Assembly (NCBI RefSeq): GCF_947496075.1
Contig: NZ_CANMBJ010000002.1
Span: 1,116,001 to 1,180,000 of the forward strand
Length of the DNA stretch: 64,000 bases
Direction: 5' to 3'
DNA from: an uncultured Tateyamaria sp.
Lineage (GTDB): Bacteria > Pseudomonadota > Alphaproteobacteria > Rhodobacterales > Rhodobacteraceae
This document shows, piece after piece, positions 51,425-59,554 of the stretch. The translations under genes and the position numbers were made by a program. The number at the start of each line of letters is the position of its first letter. Position 1 is the first letter of the stretch. Under the pieces are notes generated by a model, which was given only the letters and a program-made list of their open reading frames with translations, made no database searches and had not been told where the DNA came from.

Positions 51425-51994
51425 TTATCCGCCCCAGGATCGCACAACACCGCAATCCATGTGCACGAAGTTCGAGCCGGAGTATTTGCCAACGCCGCCA
51501 CCGCGGCATGCCTGTGCGGCACGAGCCATCTGGCTCACCGAGCGGGTCGATAGGCGCAAGTCGGCGGCCTGACCTTTCATGTGTAGAGAATTCTTGGCCA
51601 CACCTCGGCTGCGCGAGCGCAACATGGCGTTTGTCTTCGGGCTGCGGTAGCCCGAGAGAAGCATGTAGGGTTCATCGACGTTGAGCAGGTTGTGCGCTGC
51701 CGCCATGATATCAACATTGCGCAAATCCATGGATTTCACGTCATCCGTCCGCCAGTCACGCATGAAGTAGTTCACTTCTTTGACCGCGTCCTTGATGTAG
51801 TGACCTTCAATCCAGTAGATCATGTCGATCCGTTCACCGGTGCGACCGGAATACATCCGAAGGCGACGAATATCGCCAGCGCCTCGAAGAAATCCTGCTG
51901 CGTTTGAGAAAGTCGGTGCCGCCGTGATCGCCGTCGCTGCGAATGCACCAAGTACTGCCCGGCGGGTCATGCCCGTAGAGGTATTTTTTGTCAT
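51425..51994 (-). CDS. DUF882 (YcbK-like) exported cell-wall protein
   Basis: A 189-residue exported protein of the DUF882/peptidase M15-like family. The N terminus has a twin-arginine signal (MTRRAVLGAFAATAITAAPTFSNA). Zinc-binding candidates are SLHMKGQAADLR (His, Asp) and NFVHMDCG (His), as in M15 peptidases. It probably cuts or remodels peptidoglycan. It is divergent from the LdtD-like transpeptidase gene; in E. coli the corresponding ycbK and ycbB genes are also neighbours, supporting a shared role. Confidence 0.9.
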   Translation of the reverse strand: MTKNTSTGMTRRAVLGAFAATAITAAPTFSNAAGFLRGAGDIRRLRMYSGRTGERIDMIYWIEGHYIKDAVKEVNYFMRDWRTDDVKSMDLRNVDIMAAAHNLLNVDEPYMLLSGYRSPKTNAMLRSRSRGVAKNSLHMKGQAADLRLSTRSVSQMARAAQACRGGGVGKYSGSNFVHMDCGVVRSWGG

Positions 51995-52022
51995 GTCACT
52001 GCGCGTCCCGTACGCCTGCCTG

Positions 52023-52040
52023 TCCGTGATGTTACACGGA
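52023..52040. promoter_or_regulatory. inverted repeat in divergent promoter region, site A
   Basis: TCCGTG-N6-CACGGA, perfect arms, 28 bases upstream of the DUF882 start. The 312-bp region between this gene and the transpeptidase otherwise shows only site B. Confidence 0.4.
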
Positions 52041-52060
52041 GTTTGCTATCTCATCCCCAG

Positions 52061-52080
52061 ATGCAACATTTGTATTGCAT
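52061..52080. promoter_or_regulatory. inverted repeat in divergent promoter region, site B
   Basis: ATGCAA-N8-TTGCAT, perfect 6-base arms, 20 bases past site A in the same divergent region. Confidence 0.4.
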
Positions 52081-52306
52081 AGCTTGATTCGTTTACCAAG
52101 TGCTGAATCGGGTCATGTAACGGTCGCAAGTCATTTGGGCAGATTTTTGCGCAAACTCTGACCATTGTGGCGCAGACGCCCCAGAGCGATGCAGGCGCGC
52201 ATCATGCAGGTGCTTCTTGCTGCTCTACCGGCAATGTGAATAGACAGGGCGCGCGACGCTTTGGGATAACCCAAATCAATTGGCGTACAAGAATAATAGG
52301 TGCAAC

Positions 52307-53914
52307 GTGACGGTGATTTTTTCTCGAATTTGGATGATGGCGCTGGCCATGACGGCGGCAGCGTTTCTAACTGTCGTACCGCAGACAGCTTCGGCTGAGG
52401 TGACGGCCTTCAAGCAGGCCGTGGCCGAGGCAGCAGCGCGGGACGCGGACATCGCCGAATTCTACAAGGCGAACGCCTACGGCAGCCTGTGGACAGGACG
52501 GACTGGCCGCGAGCGCCAGCGTCGCGCAGCATTGTTCAAGGCGTTGTCCAATGCTGACAATCACGGTCTGCCCGCTGCGCGCTATGATGCGGCAGGCCTT
52601 CAGGCCAAGATGAAGGCGGCCAAGACACAGCGTGATCGCGGTCTGGTCGAAGTCGAGATGAGCCGCACCTTCCTGCAATATGCGCGTGACCTGCAGACCG
52701 GTGTTTTGGTCCCTTCGCGCGTGGATCGCGCCATCGTGCGGCAGGTGCCATATCGGGATCGCACTTCGTATCTGGTGAACTTCTCCAAATCCTCACCGTC
52801 CGGCTTCTTCAAGGCGCTGGCGCCGAAGACGATGGAATACAACGCCCTCATGAAAGAGAAGCTGCGCATGGAGCGGCTGCTGGCCAAGGGTGGCTGGGGT
52901 CAGAAGGTGCCCGTGAACTCTCTGAAGCCTGGTCAGACGGGCGATGCCGTCGCCATCATGCGCAATCGCCTGATTGCCATGGGGTTTCTGAAGCGTACCA
53001 ACACGCAGACCTATGATGCGAGCATCCAATCGGCTGTGCAGCAATTCCAGTTGGCGCATGGCCTGGTCGCTGACGGCGTGGCCGGTCAGGGTACCATGAC
53101 AGAGCTGAACACATCTGTGCAGCAGCGCCTGCAATCCATCATGGTTGCGATGGAGCGGGAGCGGTGGGTCAATCAGGAGCGCGGCAAACGTCACATCCTG
53201 GTCAACATCCCAGACTTCACCGCCAAGATCATCGATGGTGGCAAGGTGACATTCGAAACCCGTTCGGTGGTTGGTGCCAACAAGGATGATCGTCCCACGC
53301 CTGAATTCTCGGACGTGATGGAGTTCATGGTCATCAACCCCAGCTGGTACGTGCCGCGTTCGATCGTGACCAAGGAGTACCTGCCGGCGCTCAAGGCCAA
53401 TCGCAACGCCGTGCGCCATATCGAGATCACCGACAGCCGTGGCCGAAAGGTCAATCGCGGTGCGGTCAACTTCTCTCAGTACACGGCCAAGACATTCCCA
53501 TTCGCCATGCGTCAGCCGCCTAGCAAGGGCAATGCGCTGGGTCTGGTGAAGTTCATGTTCCCGAATGTGCACAACATCTATCTGCATGACACCCCGGCCA
53601 AGAACCTGTTTGGCCGAGAAGTGCGTGCCTACAGCCATGGCTGTGTGCGTCTGGCTGATCCCTTCGACTTTGCCTACGCTTTGCTGGCCAAGCAGGAAGC
53701 GCAGCCAGAAAAGTACTTCCAGTCGGTTCTGGCGACGGGTCGAGAAACGCGCGTGGATCTGAAGGCGCCGGTGCCAGTGCACCTGATTTACCGCACGGCC
53801 TTTAGCACTGCGAAGGGGCACACCCAGTACCGCCGCGATATCTATGGCCGTGACGCCAAGATCTGGAACGCGCTTGCGAATGCAGGGGTGGCCCTGCGCG
53901 CGGTTCAGGGGTAA
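52307..53914 (+). CDS. L,D-transpeptidase, LdtD/YcbB type
   Basis: A 535-residue periplasmic L,D-transpeptidase that makes 3-3 peptidoglycan cross-links. The order is: Sec signal peptide (IWMMALAMTAAAFLTVVPQTASA), a scaffold domain, a peptidoglycan-binding domain (LKPGQTGDAVAIMRNRLIAMG ... VQQFQLAHGLVADGVAGQGTM), and a YkuD catalytic domain ending in the nucleophile motif SHGCVRLADP. I choose the GTG at 52307, which gives a compact signal peptide and has TAGGTG upstream. A TTG at 52280 would add nine residues. Confidence 0.92.
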   Translation: MTVIFSRIWMMALAMTAAAFLTVVPQTASAEVTAFKQAVAEAAARDADIAEFYKANAYGSLWTGRTGRERQRRAALFKALSNADNHGLPAARYDAAGLQAKMKAAKTQRDRGLVEVEMSRTFLQYARDLQTGVLVPSRVDRAIVRQVPYRDRTSYLVNFSKSSPSGFFKALAPKTMEYNALMKEKLRMERLLAKGGWGQKVPVNSLKPGQTGDAVAIMRNRLIAMGFLKRTNTQTYDASIQSAVQQFQLAHGLVADGVAGQGTMTELNTSVQQRLQSIMVAMERERWVNQERGKRHILVNIPDFTAKIIDGGKVTFETRSVVGANKDDRPTPEFSDVMEFMVINPSWYVPRSIVTKEYLPALKANRNAVRHIEITDSRGRKVNRGAVNFSQYTAKTFPFAMRQPPSKGNALGLVKFMFPNVHNIYLHDTPAKNLFGREVRAYSHGCVRLADPFDFAYALLAKQEAQPEKYFQSVLATGRETRVDLKAPVPVHLIYRTAFSTAKGHTQYRRDIYGRDAKIWNALANAGVALRAVQG

Positions 53915-53950
53915 ATCCTGCCCCTGAGGCTGCAGCCAAAGGGGACCGCC

Positions 53951-55042
53951 ATGCGTTACACCATTGCCGAGATTGCCGATGCACTGGAGGCGGAGGCGGT
54001 TGGTGATACCAGCATGGTGGTGACGGGCCTGTCAGAGCCCGGTCAGGCGGGGCCAGAGGATTTGGCCCTTGCCAGCAACGCCAAGTATGCAGGTTCTATT
54101 GCGGCGGGCGCAGCCAAGGCGGCCCTGCTGTGGGATGGAGCCGATTGGGAAGAATTGGGCCTGAACGCGGCCGTTCTGCCTCAACGTCCACGGTTTGCCA
54201 TGTCGCAGCTGACCACCATGGCTGATCCGGGGCAGGGGTTTGGATCGGGCATTCATCCCAGTGCGGTTGTAGATCCAACGGCACGGATCGGTGACGATGT
54301 CACCATTGCAGCGGGTGCCGTAGTCGGCCCTGACGCGGAGATCGGTGATGAGTCGATCATAGGTCCTTTGTGCTTTGTCGGTTGGCGTGCGTCTCTTGGC
54401 CCGAACGCGTATTTGCGTGAACATGTCAGCATCGGCGCGGGTGTACGTATTGGTGCCAATTTCATCGCTCAGCCGGGCGTTCGAATTGGTGGCGACGGGT
54501 TTTCCTTTGTCACTCCGGAAAAGAGCGGTGTGGAGGCCGTCAGGGAGTCCCTGGGCGATCAGGGCGAAGCCTCCGGGCAACCGTGGGCACGCATCGCTAG
54601 CCTTGGCGCAGTTTTCATTGGCGACGATGTGGAAGTGGGCAGTAATACTGTCATCGACAATGGCACGATCCGTCCCACAATAGTCGGAGATCGAACCAAG
54701 ATCGACAACCTTGTTCACATCGGCCACAACTGTGTCATCGGCGAAGACAACCTGCTGTGCGGTTGTGTTGGCCTTGCCGGTTCGGTGACGGTGGGCAACT
54801 TCGTTGTCATGGCGGGACAGGTTGGCGTGTCCGATAACCTTACAATCGGAAACAACGTGGTGTTGGCTGCCGCTAGCAAGGTGTTGAGTTCCGTGCGTGA
54901 TGGAAAGGTCATGATGGGTTATCCCGCCACCGAGATGAAAACCAACCTGGACATATTCAAGAACACACGGCGACTGACCCGCGTTCTTCGCGACGTTGCG
55001 GAGTTGAAGAAAGCGGTTTTCAAGTCCAACGCCAATGACTAA
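53951..55042 (+). CDS. lpxD: UDP-3-O-acyl-glucosamine N-acyltransferase
   Basis: Adds the N-linked hydroxyacyl chain in lipid A synthesis. The 363-residue protein has an N-terminal uridine-binding domain (RYTIAEIADALEAEAVGD) and a left-handed beta helix of hexapeptide repeats from about residue 100. The catalytic histidine is H259 (HIGHNCVIGE), and the C-terminal helix (LDIFKNTRRLTRVLRDVAELKKAV) is as expected. It starts 36 bases after the transpeptidase and leads into a dedicated ACP and ketosynthase. Confidence 0.96.
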   Translation: MRYTIAEIADALEAEAVGDTSMVVTGLSEPGQAGPEDLALASNAKYAGSIAAGAAKAALLWDGADWEELGLNAAVLPQRPRFAMSQLTTMADPGQGFGSGIHPSAVVDPTARIGDDVTIAAGAVVGPDAEIGDESIIGPLCFVGWRASLGPNAYLREHVSIGAGVRIGANFIAQPGVRIGGDGFSFVTPEKSGVEAVRESLGDQGEASGQPWARIASLGAVFIGDDVEVGSNTVIDNGTIRPTIVGDRTKIDNLVHIGHNCVIGEDNLLCGCVGLAGSVTVGNFVVMAGQVGVSDNLTIGNNVVLAAASKVLSSVRDGKVMMGYPATEMKTNLDIFKNTRRLTRVLRDVAELKKAVFKSNAND

Positions 55043-55075
55043 ATCAACCTCAAGTCAGGCAAGGGGGCGGCTGTC

Positions 55076-55336
55076 ATGAGTATCAAGGACAGGGTGATCG
55101 AGATCGTTGCAGAGCAGGCGATGCTTGAGCGGAGCGATGTGGCGCCGGAGAACACGCTGGAAGATCTTGGGATAGACAGCCTTGGCCTGGTGGAAAGCAT
55201 TTTCGCCATTGAGGAAGAGTTCGACATCCAAGTCCCTTTCAACGCTAACGAACCAAAGGCGAGCGATTTCGATATATCGAACGTTCAGTCGATCATTACC
55301 GGCATTGAACGGCTGGTTTCCGAACAGAAAACCTGA
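55076..55336 (+). CDS. acyl carrier protein
   Basis: An 86-residue acyl carrier protein with the phosphopantetheine serine S35 in LGIDSLGLVES and the usual four-helix acidic pattern. It is not the housekeeping AcpP: the sequence around IFAIEEEFDIQVPFN and the location between lpxD and a ketosynthase suggest a specialised carrier, comparable in context to AcpXL for lipid A acyl chains. Its stop overlaps the next start (TGATG). Confidence 0.9.
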   Translation: MSIKDRVIEIVAEQAMLERSDVAPENTLEDLGIDSLGLVESIFAIEEEFDIQVPFNANEPKASDFDISNVQSIITGIERLVSEQKT

Positions 55337-56544
55337 TGCGCCGTGTTGTGATTACCGGCGCGGGCACTGTGAATGCCCTGGGGCATGATGTCTCCGAAAC
55401 ACTTGCCGCAATGCGCGAGGGGAAATGCGGCATTGGTGAGCTGGATTTTCAGGACGTGGATCGGCTGGCCATCCAGATTGGTGGCCAGGTCCGTGGGTTC
55501 GAAGCCGACGGGCGCTATAACCGCCAGCAGATGAGCCTTTACGATCGGTTCACGCAGTTCACTCTGGCTGCTGCCAAGGAAGCGATCGAGCAGGCGGGAC
55601 TGACGTTTTCAGGCGATGAAGCCGCCAGATCCGGTGTCATTTTGGGCACGGCTGCGGGTGGCGTCAGCACTTGGGACCAGAACTACCGTCTTGTTTATGA
55701 AGAGGGAAAGAACCGCGTTCATCCCTTTGTCGTGCCGAAGCTGATGAACAATGCAGCGGCCAGCCACGTGTCGATGGAATGGAACCTCAAGGGGCCGTCC
55801 TTTACCGTCGCAACGGCATGCGCGTCCTCCAACCACGCCATGGCGCAAGCCTTTCAGATGGTGCGGACCGGCATGGCTCCGGTCATGATCACGGGCGGGT
55901 CGGAAAGCATGTTGTGCTTTGGTGGCGTCAAGGCTTGGGAAGGGCTGCGTGTAATGTCCAGGGATGCCTGCCGCCCCTTTTCAGCCAATCGCAATGGGAT
56001 GGTGCAGGGCGAGGGCGCGGGCGTTTTCGTGTTCGAGGAATATGAACATGCGCGGGCACGTGGGGCAGAAATTCTGTGCGAGGTTGCAGGCTTTGCCATG
56101 TCGTCGGATGCGGCGGACATCGTGATGCCGTCCAAAAACGGTGCAGCGCGTGCTATGTCCGGTGCGCTGGCGGATGCTGGCGTCAACGCGGATGAGGTCG
56201 GTTACATAAATGCCCACGGGACAGGCACTGCCGCCAACGACAAAACGGAATGCGCTGCTGTTGCCGACGTGTTTGGGCCGCATGCTGACAAGCTGATGAT
56301 TTCATCCACCAAATCGATGCACGGGCATCTGATTGGCGGCACCGGAGCGGTGGAGCTGCTGGCGTGCATCATGGCCCTGCGCGACGGTGTGATTGCACCC
56401 ACGATTGGCTATGAAGAACCTGATCCCGAATGTGCGCTTGACGTTGTTCCGAACGAAGCGCGAGAGGCTCAGGTTGATGTTGTCCTGTCCAACGCCTTTG
56501 CCTTTGGCGGTATGAACGCGGTATTGGCCCTGCGCAAAATATAA
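55336..56544 (+). CDS. beta-ketoacyl-ACP synthase (FabF-like)
   Basis: A 402-residue condensing enzyme of the KAS II type. The catalytic triad is C162 (TACASSNHA), H294 (NAHGTGT) and H331 (KSMHGHLIGG). It overlaps the ACP gene by one base, so the two probably work together, elongating acyl chains that LpxD or a later acyltransferase places on lipid A. It ends at a strong terminator. Confidence 0.94.
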   Translation: MRRVVITGAGTVNALGHDVSETLAAMREGKCGIGELDFQDVDRLAIQIGGQVRGFEADGRYNRQQMSLYDRFTQFTLAAAKEAIEQAGLTFSGDEAARSGVILGTAAGGVSTWDQNYRLVYEEGKNRVHPFVVPKLMNNAAASHVSMEWNLKGPSFTVATACASSNHAMAQAFQMVRTGMAPVMITGGSESMLCFGGVKAWEGLRVMSRDACRPFSANRNGMVQGEGAGVFVFEEYEHARARGAEILCEVAGFAMSSDAADIVMPSKNGAARAMSGALADAGVNADEVGYINAHGTGTAANDKTECAAVADVFGPHADKLMISSTKSMHGHLIGGTGAVELLACIMALRDGVIAPTIGYEEPDPECALDVVPNEAREAQVDVVLSNAFAFGGMNAVLALRKI

Positions 56545-56570
56545 AGGCCACCCGAAAGGGCGGCCTTTTC
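56544..56570. terminator. bidirectional terminator
   Basis: AAAGGCCACCC-GAAA-GGGCGGCCTTTT: a 10-bp stem with one mismatch and a GAAA tetraloop, ending in a T run on the plus strand, with TATATTTT on the minus strand. It lies between the ketosynthase and convergent IalB-family genes. Confidence 0.9.
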
Positions 56571-56590
56571 TGTCCGGTTGTGTACTGTCT

Positions 56591-57235
56591 TCAGAATTGA
56601 GCGATCGATGTCTTGTCGAAAGAGGCTGTAAACCCTTTGAGCGACATAGTTAGTTCGACTTTCTGATCGGGAGCCAGCGCCGGTACGATTGTCAGCTTTG
56701 CATTTGCACCACGCCGGAACTGTGCCACTTCCTCGGCCACCAGGCCAACGCGTGAATAGCACCCGATCGGGTTGCAGAACGCATATGGGTACCGGCGCGC
56801 TTGCCCGCCGTCGACTTCCATTGTCAGCTGTTGGGGCAGGGATGTTTCAAGCGGGACGATGATTGTGGCACCCGCAACAGCGCGACCACCTTCGGGCAGG
56901 CGGAAGATCGAAACCTCTGCGACCGGAGTGCCTTCGTCATCCGACAGCAGTTGGTACATCTGGCAAGGCTCTTCACCTTCTTCTGCCTTGATGCAGCGCA
57001 GTTCCCAGTCTCCGTTGGTTTCCTTGGTGTAGGTCTGACCAACCTGTGGCGACGACGCATCTTCGCCGAGGCTCAACTGGTCTTCGATGGCATTTCCAAC
57101 AGTCGGTGCTTCGTCTGTGTTTTCAGGTGCCGCGTCTTCTGTGGCCGTACCTTCTGTTGTCGTGTCCGTGGACTGGGCCATGGCGCCAAGTGGCAGCAAA
57201 AGGGCCACGGAGAGGGCAATCAGTGAAGTGCGCAT
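56591..57235 (-). CDS. invasion-associated locus B (IalB) family protein
   Basis: A 214-residue exported protein. It has a Sec signal peptide (MRTSLIALSVALLLPLGAMAQS), an acidic Thr/Glu-rich linker (residues 22-60), then the IalB domain: GDWELRCIKAEEGEEPCQMYQLL with a probable disulfide, ending in PYAFCNPIGCYSRVGL with a second pair. The family is periplasmic and, despite its name from Bartonella, is widespread in non-pathogenic alphaproteobacteria. It has its own weak promoter at 57266-57294. Confidence 0.9.
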   Translation of the reverse strand: MRTSLIALSVALLLPLGAMAQSTDTTTEGTATEDAAPENTDEAPTVGNAIEDQLSLGEDASSPQVGQTYTKETNGDWELRCIKAEEGEEPCQMYQLLSDDEGTPVAEVSIFRLPEGGRAVAGATIIVPLETSLPQQLTMEVDGGQARRYPYAFCNPIGCYSRVGLVAEEVAQFRRGANAKLTIVPALAPDQKVELTMSLKGFTASFDKTSIAQF

Positions 57236-57265
57236 GTCAATTCCGCTCTTGTTGCATTTGCCTGA

Positions 57266-57294
57266 CTGCTAACACGGACCAAAGGCGGTGTCAG
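57266..57294 (-). promoter_or_regulatory. probable promoter of the IalB-family gene
   Basis: On the minus strand, CTGACA (57294-57289), a 17-base spacer and TAGCAG (57271-57266). The predicted start would be about 25 bases before the ATG. Confidence 0.35.
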
Positions 57295-57332
57295 GGGTAA
57301 AGGGCAAAGTTTTCGTGACCGGCATTAAACAG

Positions 57333-57400
57333 CAAAAAAGGGGACCCCAAAGCCCCCTTTTCCAATCTCTTCTCTCCCCGTCGGACTGGCCGACTTATGC
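57333..57400 (-). ncRNA. candidate small RNA 1 (purine-rich) or leader
   Basis: The minus strand from about 57400 holds a small hairpin (GTCGG-CCAGT-CCGAC), a purine-rich stretch (GGGGAGAGAAGAGATTGG) and a terminator stem AAAAGGGG/CCCCTTTT (57336-57361) running into T. The promoter lies at 57406-57434. It is a short unit of about 66 nt. Read-through would reach the IalB-family gene, so it may instead be an attenuated leader. Confidence 0.5.
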
Positions 57401-57405
57401 GCGGG

Positions 57406-57434
57406 AAGTTACGAGAGCGCCGCGCAACGGTCAA
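57406..57434 (-). promoter_or_regulatory. promoter of candidate small RNA 1
   Basis: On the minus strand, TTGACC (57434-57429), exactly 17 bases, then TAACTT (57411-57406): close to the sigma-70 consensus and the best promoter match I found in this window. Confidence 0.6.
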
Positions 57435-57474
57435 CAGTGAATGTCGGAAAATAAAAAGACCGTGAAATCAATAT

Positions 57475-57492
57475 CTAAACCGTTCGGTTTAG
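57475..57492. promoter_or_regulatory. 18-bp perfect palindrome, TetR-type operator candidate
   Basis: CTAAACCGTTCGGTTTAG is fully symmetric. The AAACCG-N2-CGGTTT form resembles operators of TetR-family repressors. It lies between the terminator of small RNA 2 and the promoter of small RNA 1. Confidence 0.5.
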
Positions 57493-57497
57493 TTGAG

Positions 57498-57580
57498 AAA
57501 AAAAGGCCGCGCACGAAGCGCGGCCCAGTCTGACAGGGAGGAAGTGTTCAGCGCCGGGAGGACATCTCGACGAGAACAAA
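57498..57580 (-). ncRNA. candidate small RNA 2, CcsR-like with CCUCC loops
   Basis: On the minus strand three hairpins follow one another. Hairpin 1 (57572-57552): CGTCG/CGGCG stem with loop AGATGTCCTCC. Hairpin 2 (57551-57530): a CTGA(A)CA/TGTCAG stem with loop CTTCCTCCC. Hairpin 3 (57525-57505): GGCCGCGC/GCGCGGCC stem followed by seven T. Anti-Shine-Dalgarno loops ahead of a terminator are the hallmark of Rhodobacter CcsR RNAs. The 5' end is estimated; no promoter is convincing. Confidence 0.55.
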
Positions 57581-57652
57581 AACACTATGGCACCCAAGTG
57601 TTAACTTTGTATGGTCGGCGCGGCAGGCCCAATGGACAAAAGGTTAACAGCA

Positions 57653-59194
57653 ATGAGTGACAGTCTTTTTATCGGTGGAGGCGGCGTAGACTATGCTGAG
57701 AAGCAAGGGCTGACGCTGAAATACGCCAATCGACATGGGCTTGTTGCCGGCGCAACTGGAACGGGCAAGACCGTCACGCTCCAGATTTTGGCCGAAGGTT
57801 TCTCGAATGCGGGGGTTCCGGTGTTTCTGTCAGATGTCAAAGGTGATTTGTCGGGGCTGGCCAAGTCAGGCACAGCTGATCACAAGCTGCATGGTCCTTT
57901 CACGGAGCGGGCTGAGAAGATCGGTTTCACCGACTACACGTACCATGCCTGCCCGGTGACGTTCTGGGACATGTTCGGTCAACAAGGTCACCCGGTACGT
58001 ACAACGGTGTCCGAGATGGGGCCGTTGTTGCTGGCGCAGTTGCTTGAATTGACCGAAGCGCAAGAGGGCATTCTGAACATTGCCTTCCGTCTTGCAGACG
58101 AAGAAGGCATGCCGCTCTTGGACCTGAAAGACCTTCAGGCGCTTCTGGTTTGGGTCGGCGAGAACGCCAAGGACCTCAGCCTGCGCTATGGCAATGTGTC
58201 GTCCCAATCCATTGGGGCGATCCAGAGGCGCTTGCTGGTGCTGGAGAACCAGGGGGCGAGCCAATTGTTCGGTGAGCCAGCGTTGGAACTGTCAGACCTG
58301 ATGCGCACGGACGCTTCCGGCAAGGGGATGGTGAACATTCTTGCCGCGGATCAGTTGATGGGGGCGCCGAAACTCTATGCCACCTTCCTGCTATGGCTGC
58401 TGTCCGAGCTGTTCGAGGAACTGCCCGAAGTGGGTGACCCCGACAAACCTAAGCTCGTGTTCTTCTTTGACGAAGCGCATCTGCTGTTTGAGGACGCGCC
58501 CAAAGCGTTGGTCGACAAGGTGGAACAGGTGGCGCGACTGATCCGGTCCAAGGGGGTTGGTGTGTATTTCATCACCCAGAACCCTGCTGATGTACCCGAG
58601 GACATCCTTGGCCAATTGGGCAATCGCTTTCAACATGCGTTGCGCGCCTTTACCGCGAAGGACCGCAAGGAGTTGCGGATGGCGGCAGAAACCTACCGTG
58701 AAAACCCAAGGTTTGAGACCGAAGAGGCCATTCGCGAGGTCGGGGTGGGTGAGGCCGTGACCTCGATGCTGCAAAAGAAGGGGGTTCCGGGGATTGTCGA
58801 ACGCACGTTGATCCGGCCGCCGTCATCGCAACTTGGACCGATTACCAATGGTGAGCGCGCTGCCCATCTGGCGGCCAGCGATATGGCAGGCAAGTATGAT
58901 GAGCCGATGGACCGTGAATCCGCCTTTGAAATTCTCAAGGCACGTGCGGATACGGCAGCCAAAGAGGCGGCCGACGCAGAGGAGAAGGCTGAAGAGCTGG
59001 AACCTGTCCTGCGTGAGTTCAATGCGGGTCGCCGGTACTCTGGCGCGCGGGTTACACGCTCAACATCGCGGTCCACACGCCGGGGGGCCAGTTTTGGCGA
59101 GGCGATGACCAAGATGGTTGTGAAGGAGCTGACCGGCACCACGGGGCGGCGCATGGTCCGCGGCATTTTGGGTGGCCTCTTCAAAGGGCGCTAG
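57653..59194 (+). CDS. HerA-like ATPase (DUF853, YjgR type)
   Basis: A 513-residue P-loop ATPase of the HerA/FtsK superfamily. Walker A is GATGTGKT at 33-40, [11 protein letters not shown] follows, Walker B is [12 protein letters not shown], and an arginine-finger-like segment [14 protein letters not shown] comes later. The C-terminal region is a charged helix ([19 protein letters not shown]) and a basic tail. YjgR-type proteins have no settled role. The ATG at 57653 is preferred over one 42 bases upstream because it begins the conserved SLFIGGG. Confidence 0.9.
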   Translation: MSDSLFIGGGGVDYAEKQGLTLKYANRHGLVAGATGTGKTVTLQILAEGFSNAGVPVFLSDVKGDLSGLAKSGTADHKLHGPFTERAEKIGFTDYTYHACPVTFWDMFGQQGHPVRTTVSEMGPLLLAQLLELTEAQEGILNIAFRLADEEGMPLLDLKDLQALLVWVGENAKDLSLRYGNVSSQSIGAIQRRLLVLENQGASQLFGEPALELSDLMRTDASGKGMVNILAADQLMGAPKLYATFLLWLLSELFEELPEVGDPDKPKLVFFFDEAHLLFEDAPKALVDKVEQVARLIRSKGVGVYFITQNPADVPEDILGQLGNRFQHALRAFTAKDRKELRMAAETYRENPRFETEEAIREVGVGEAVTSMLQKKGVPGIVERTLIRPPSSQLGPITNGERAAHLAASDMAGKYDEPMDRESAFEILKARADTAAKEAADAEEKAEELEPVLREFNAGRRYSGARVTRSTSRSTRRGASFGEAMTKMVVKELTGTTGRRMVRGILGGLFKGR

Positions 59195-59254
59195 TCTTGC
59201 ACCATATCGGGCAAGAAGGCGTTGCGCCTTCGCCAAGATAGGGGCTGGATTGCT

Positions 59255-59554
59255 ATGCCTGACGCGCATCGACTGAGACATGTTGTGTTTTTCCGGGCGA
59301 AGGAGCGCAAGGACGTGGACCGTGTGTTTGATGGCCTATCCATTCTGGAAGCCAACCCGCATGCCGATGTGATCTCGGTTCGGAAGAACACCCATAACGA
59401 TGCTCTTTCGGATGAGGTTGATGTGGTTGTCTATGCCGAGTTCAAAGACAAGCGCGCATTGCAGGCGTACAAGGCGCATCCGCTTTATCAGAAATCCATA
59501 GATATTGTGCGGCCCCTGCGCGATCTGCGCGTTGCGGCGGATATCACGTTCTGA
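59255..59554 (+). CDS. Dabb-family (stress-responsive alpha/beta barrel) protein
   Basis: A 99-residue dimeric alpha/beta barrel protein recognised by HRLRHVVFFRAKERKDVDRVFDGL and VVVYAEFKDKRALQAYKAHPLYQK. The family includes plant stress proteins and bacterial proteins of unknown role. The ATG at 59255 is used because the domain begins there. Its 3' end overlaps the convergent DUF2306 gene by 11 bases. Confidence 0.85.
   Translation: MPDAHRLRHVVFFRAKERKDVDRVFDGLSILEANPHADVISVRKNTHNDALSDEVDVVVYAEFKDKRALQAYKAHPLYQKSIDIVRPLRDLRVAADITF

Noticed and set aside
51190-51522. Minus-strand open frame between cpdB and the DUF882 gene
   Set aside because: It runs through the strong terminator and the DUF882 coding region in another frame; no motif or start site.
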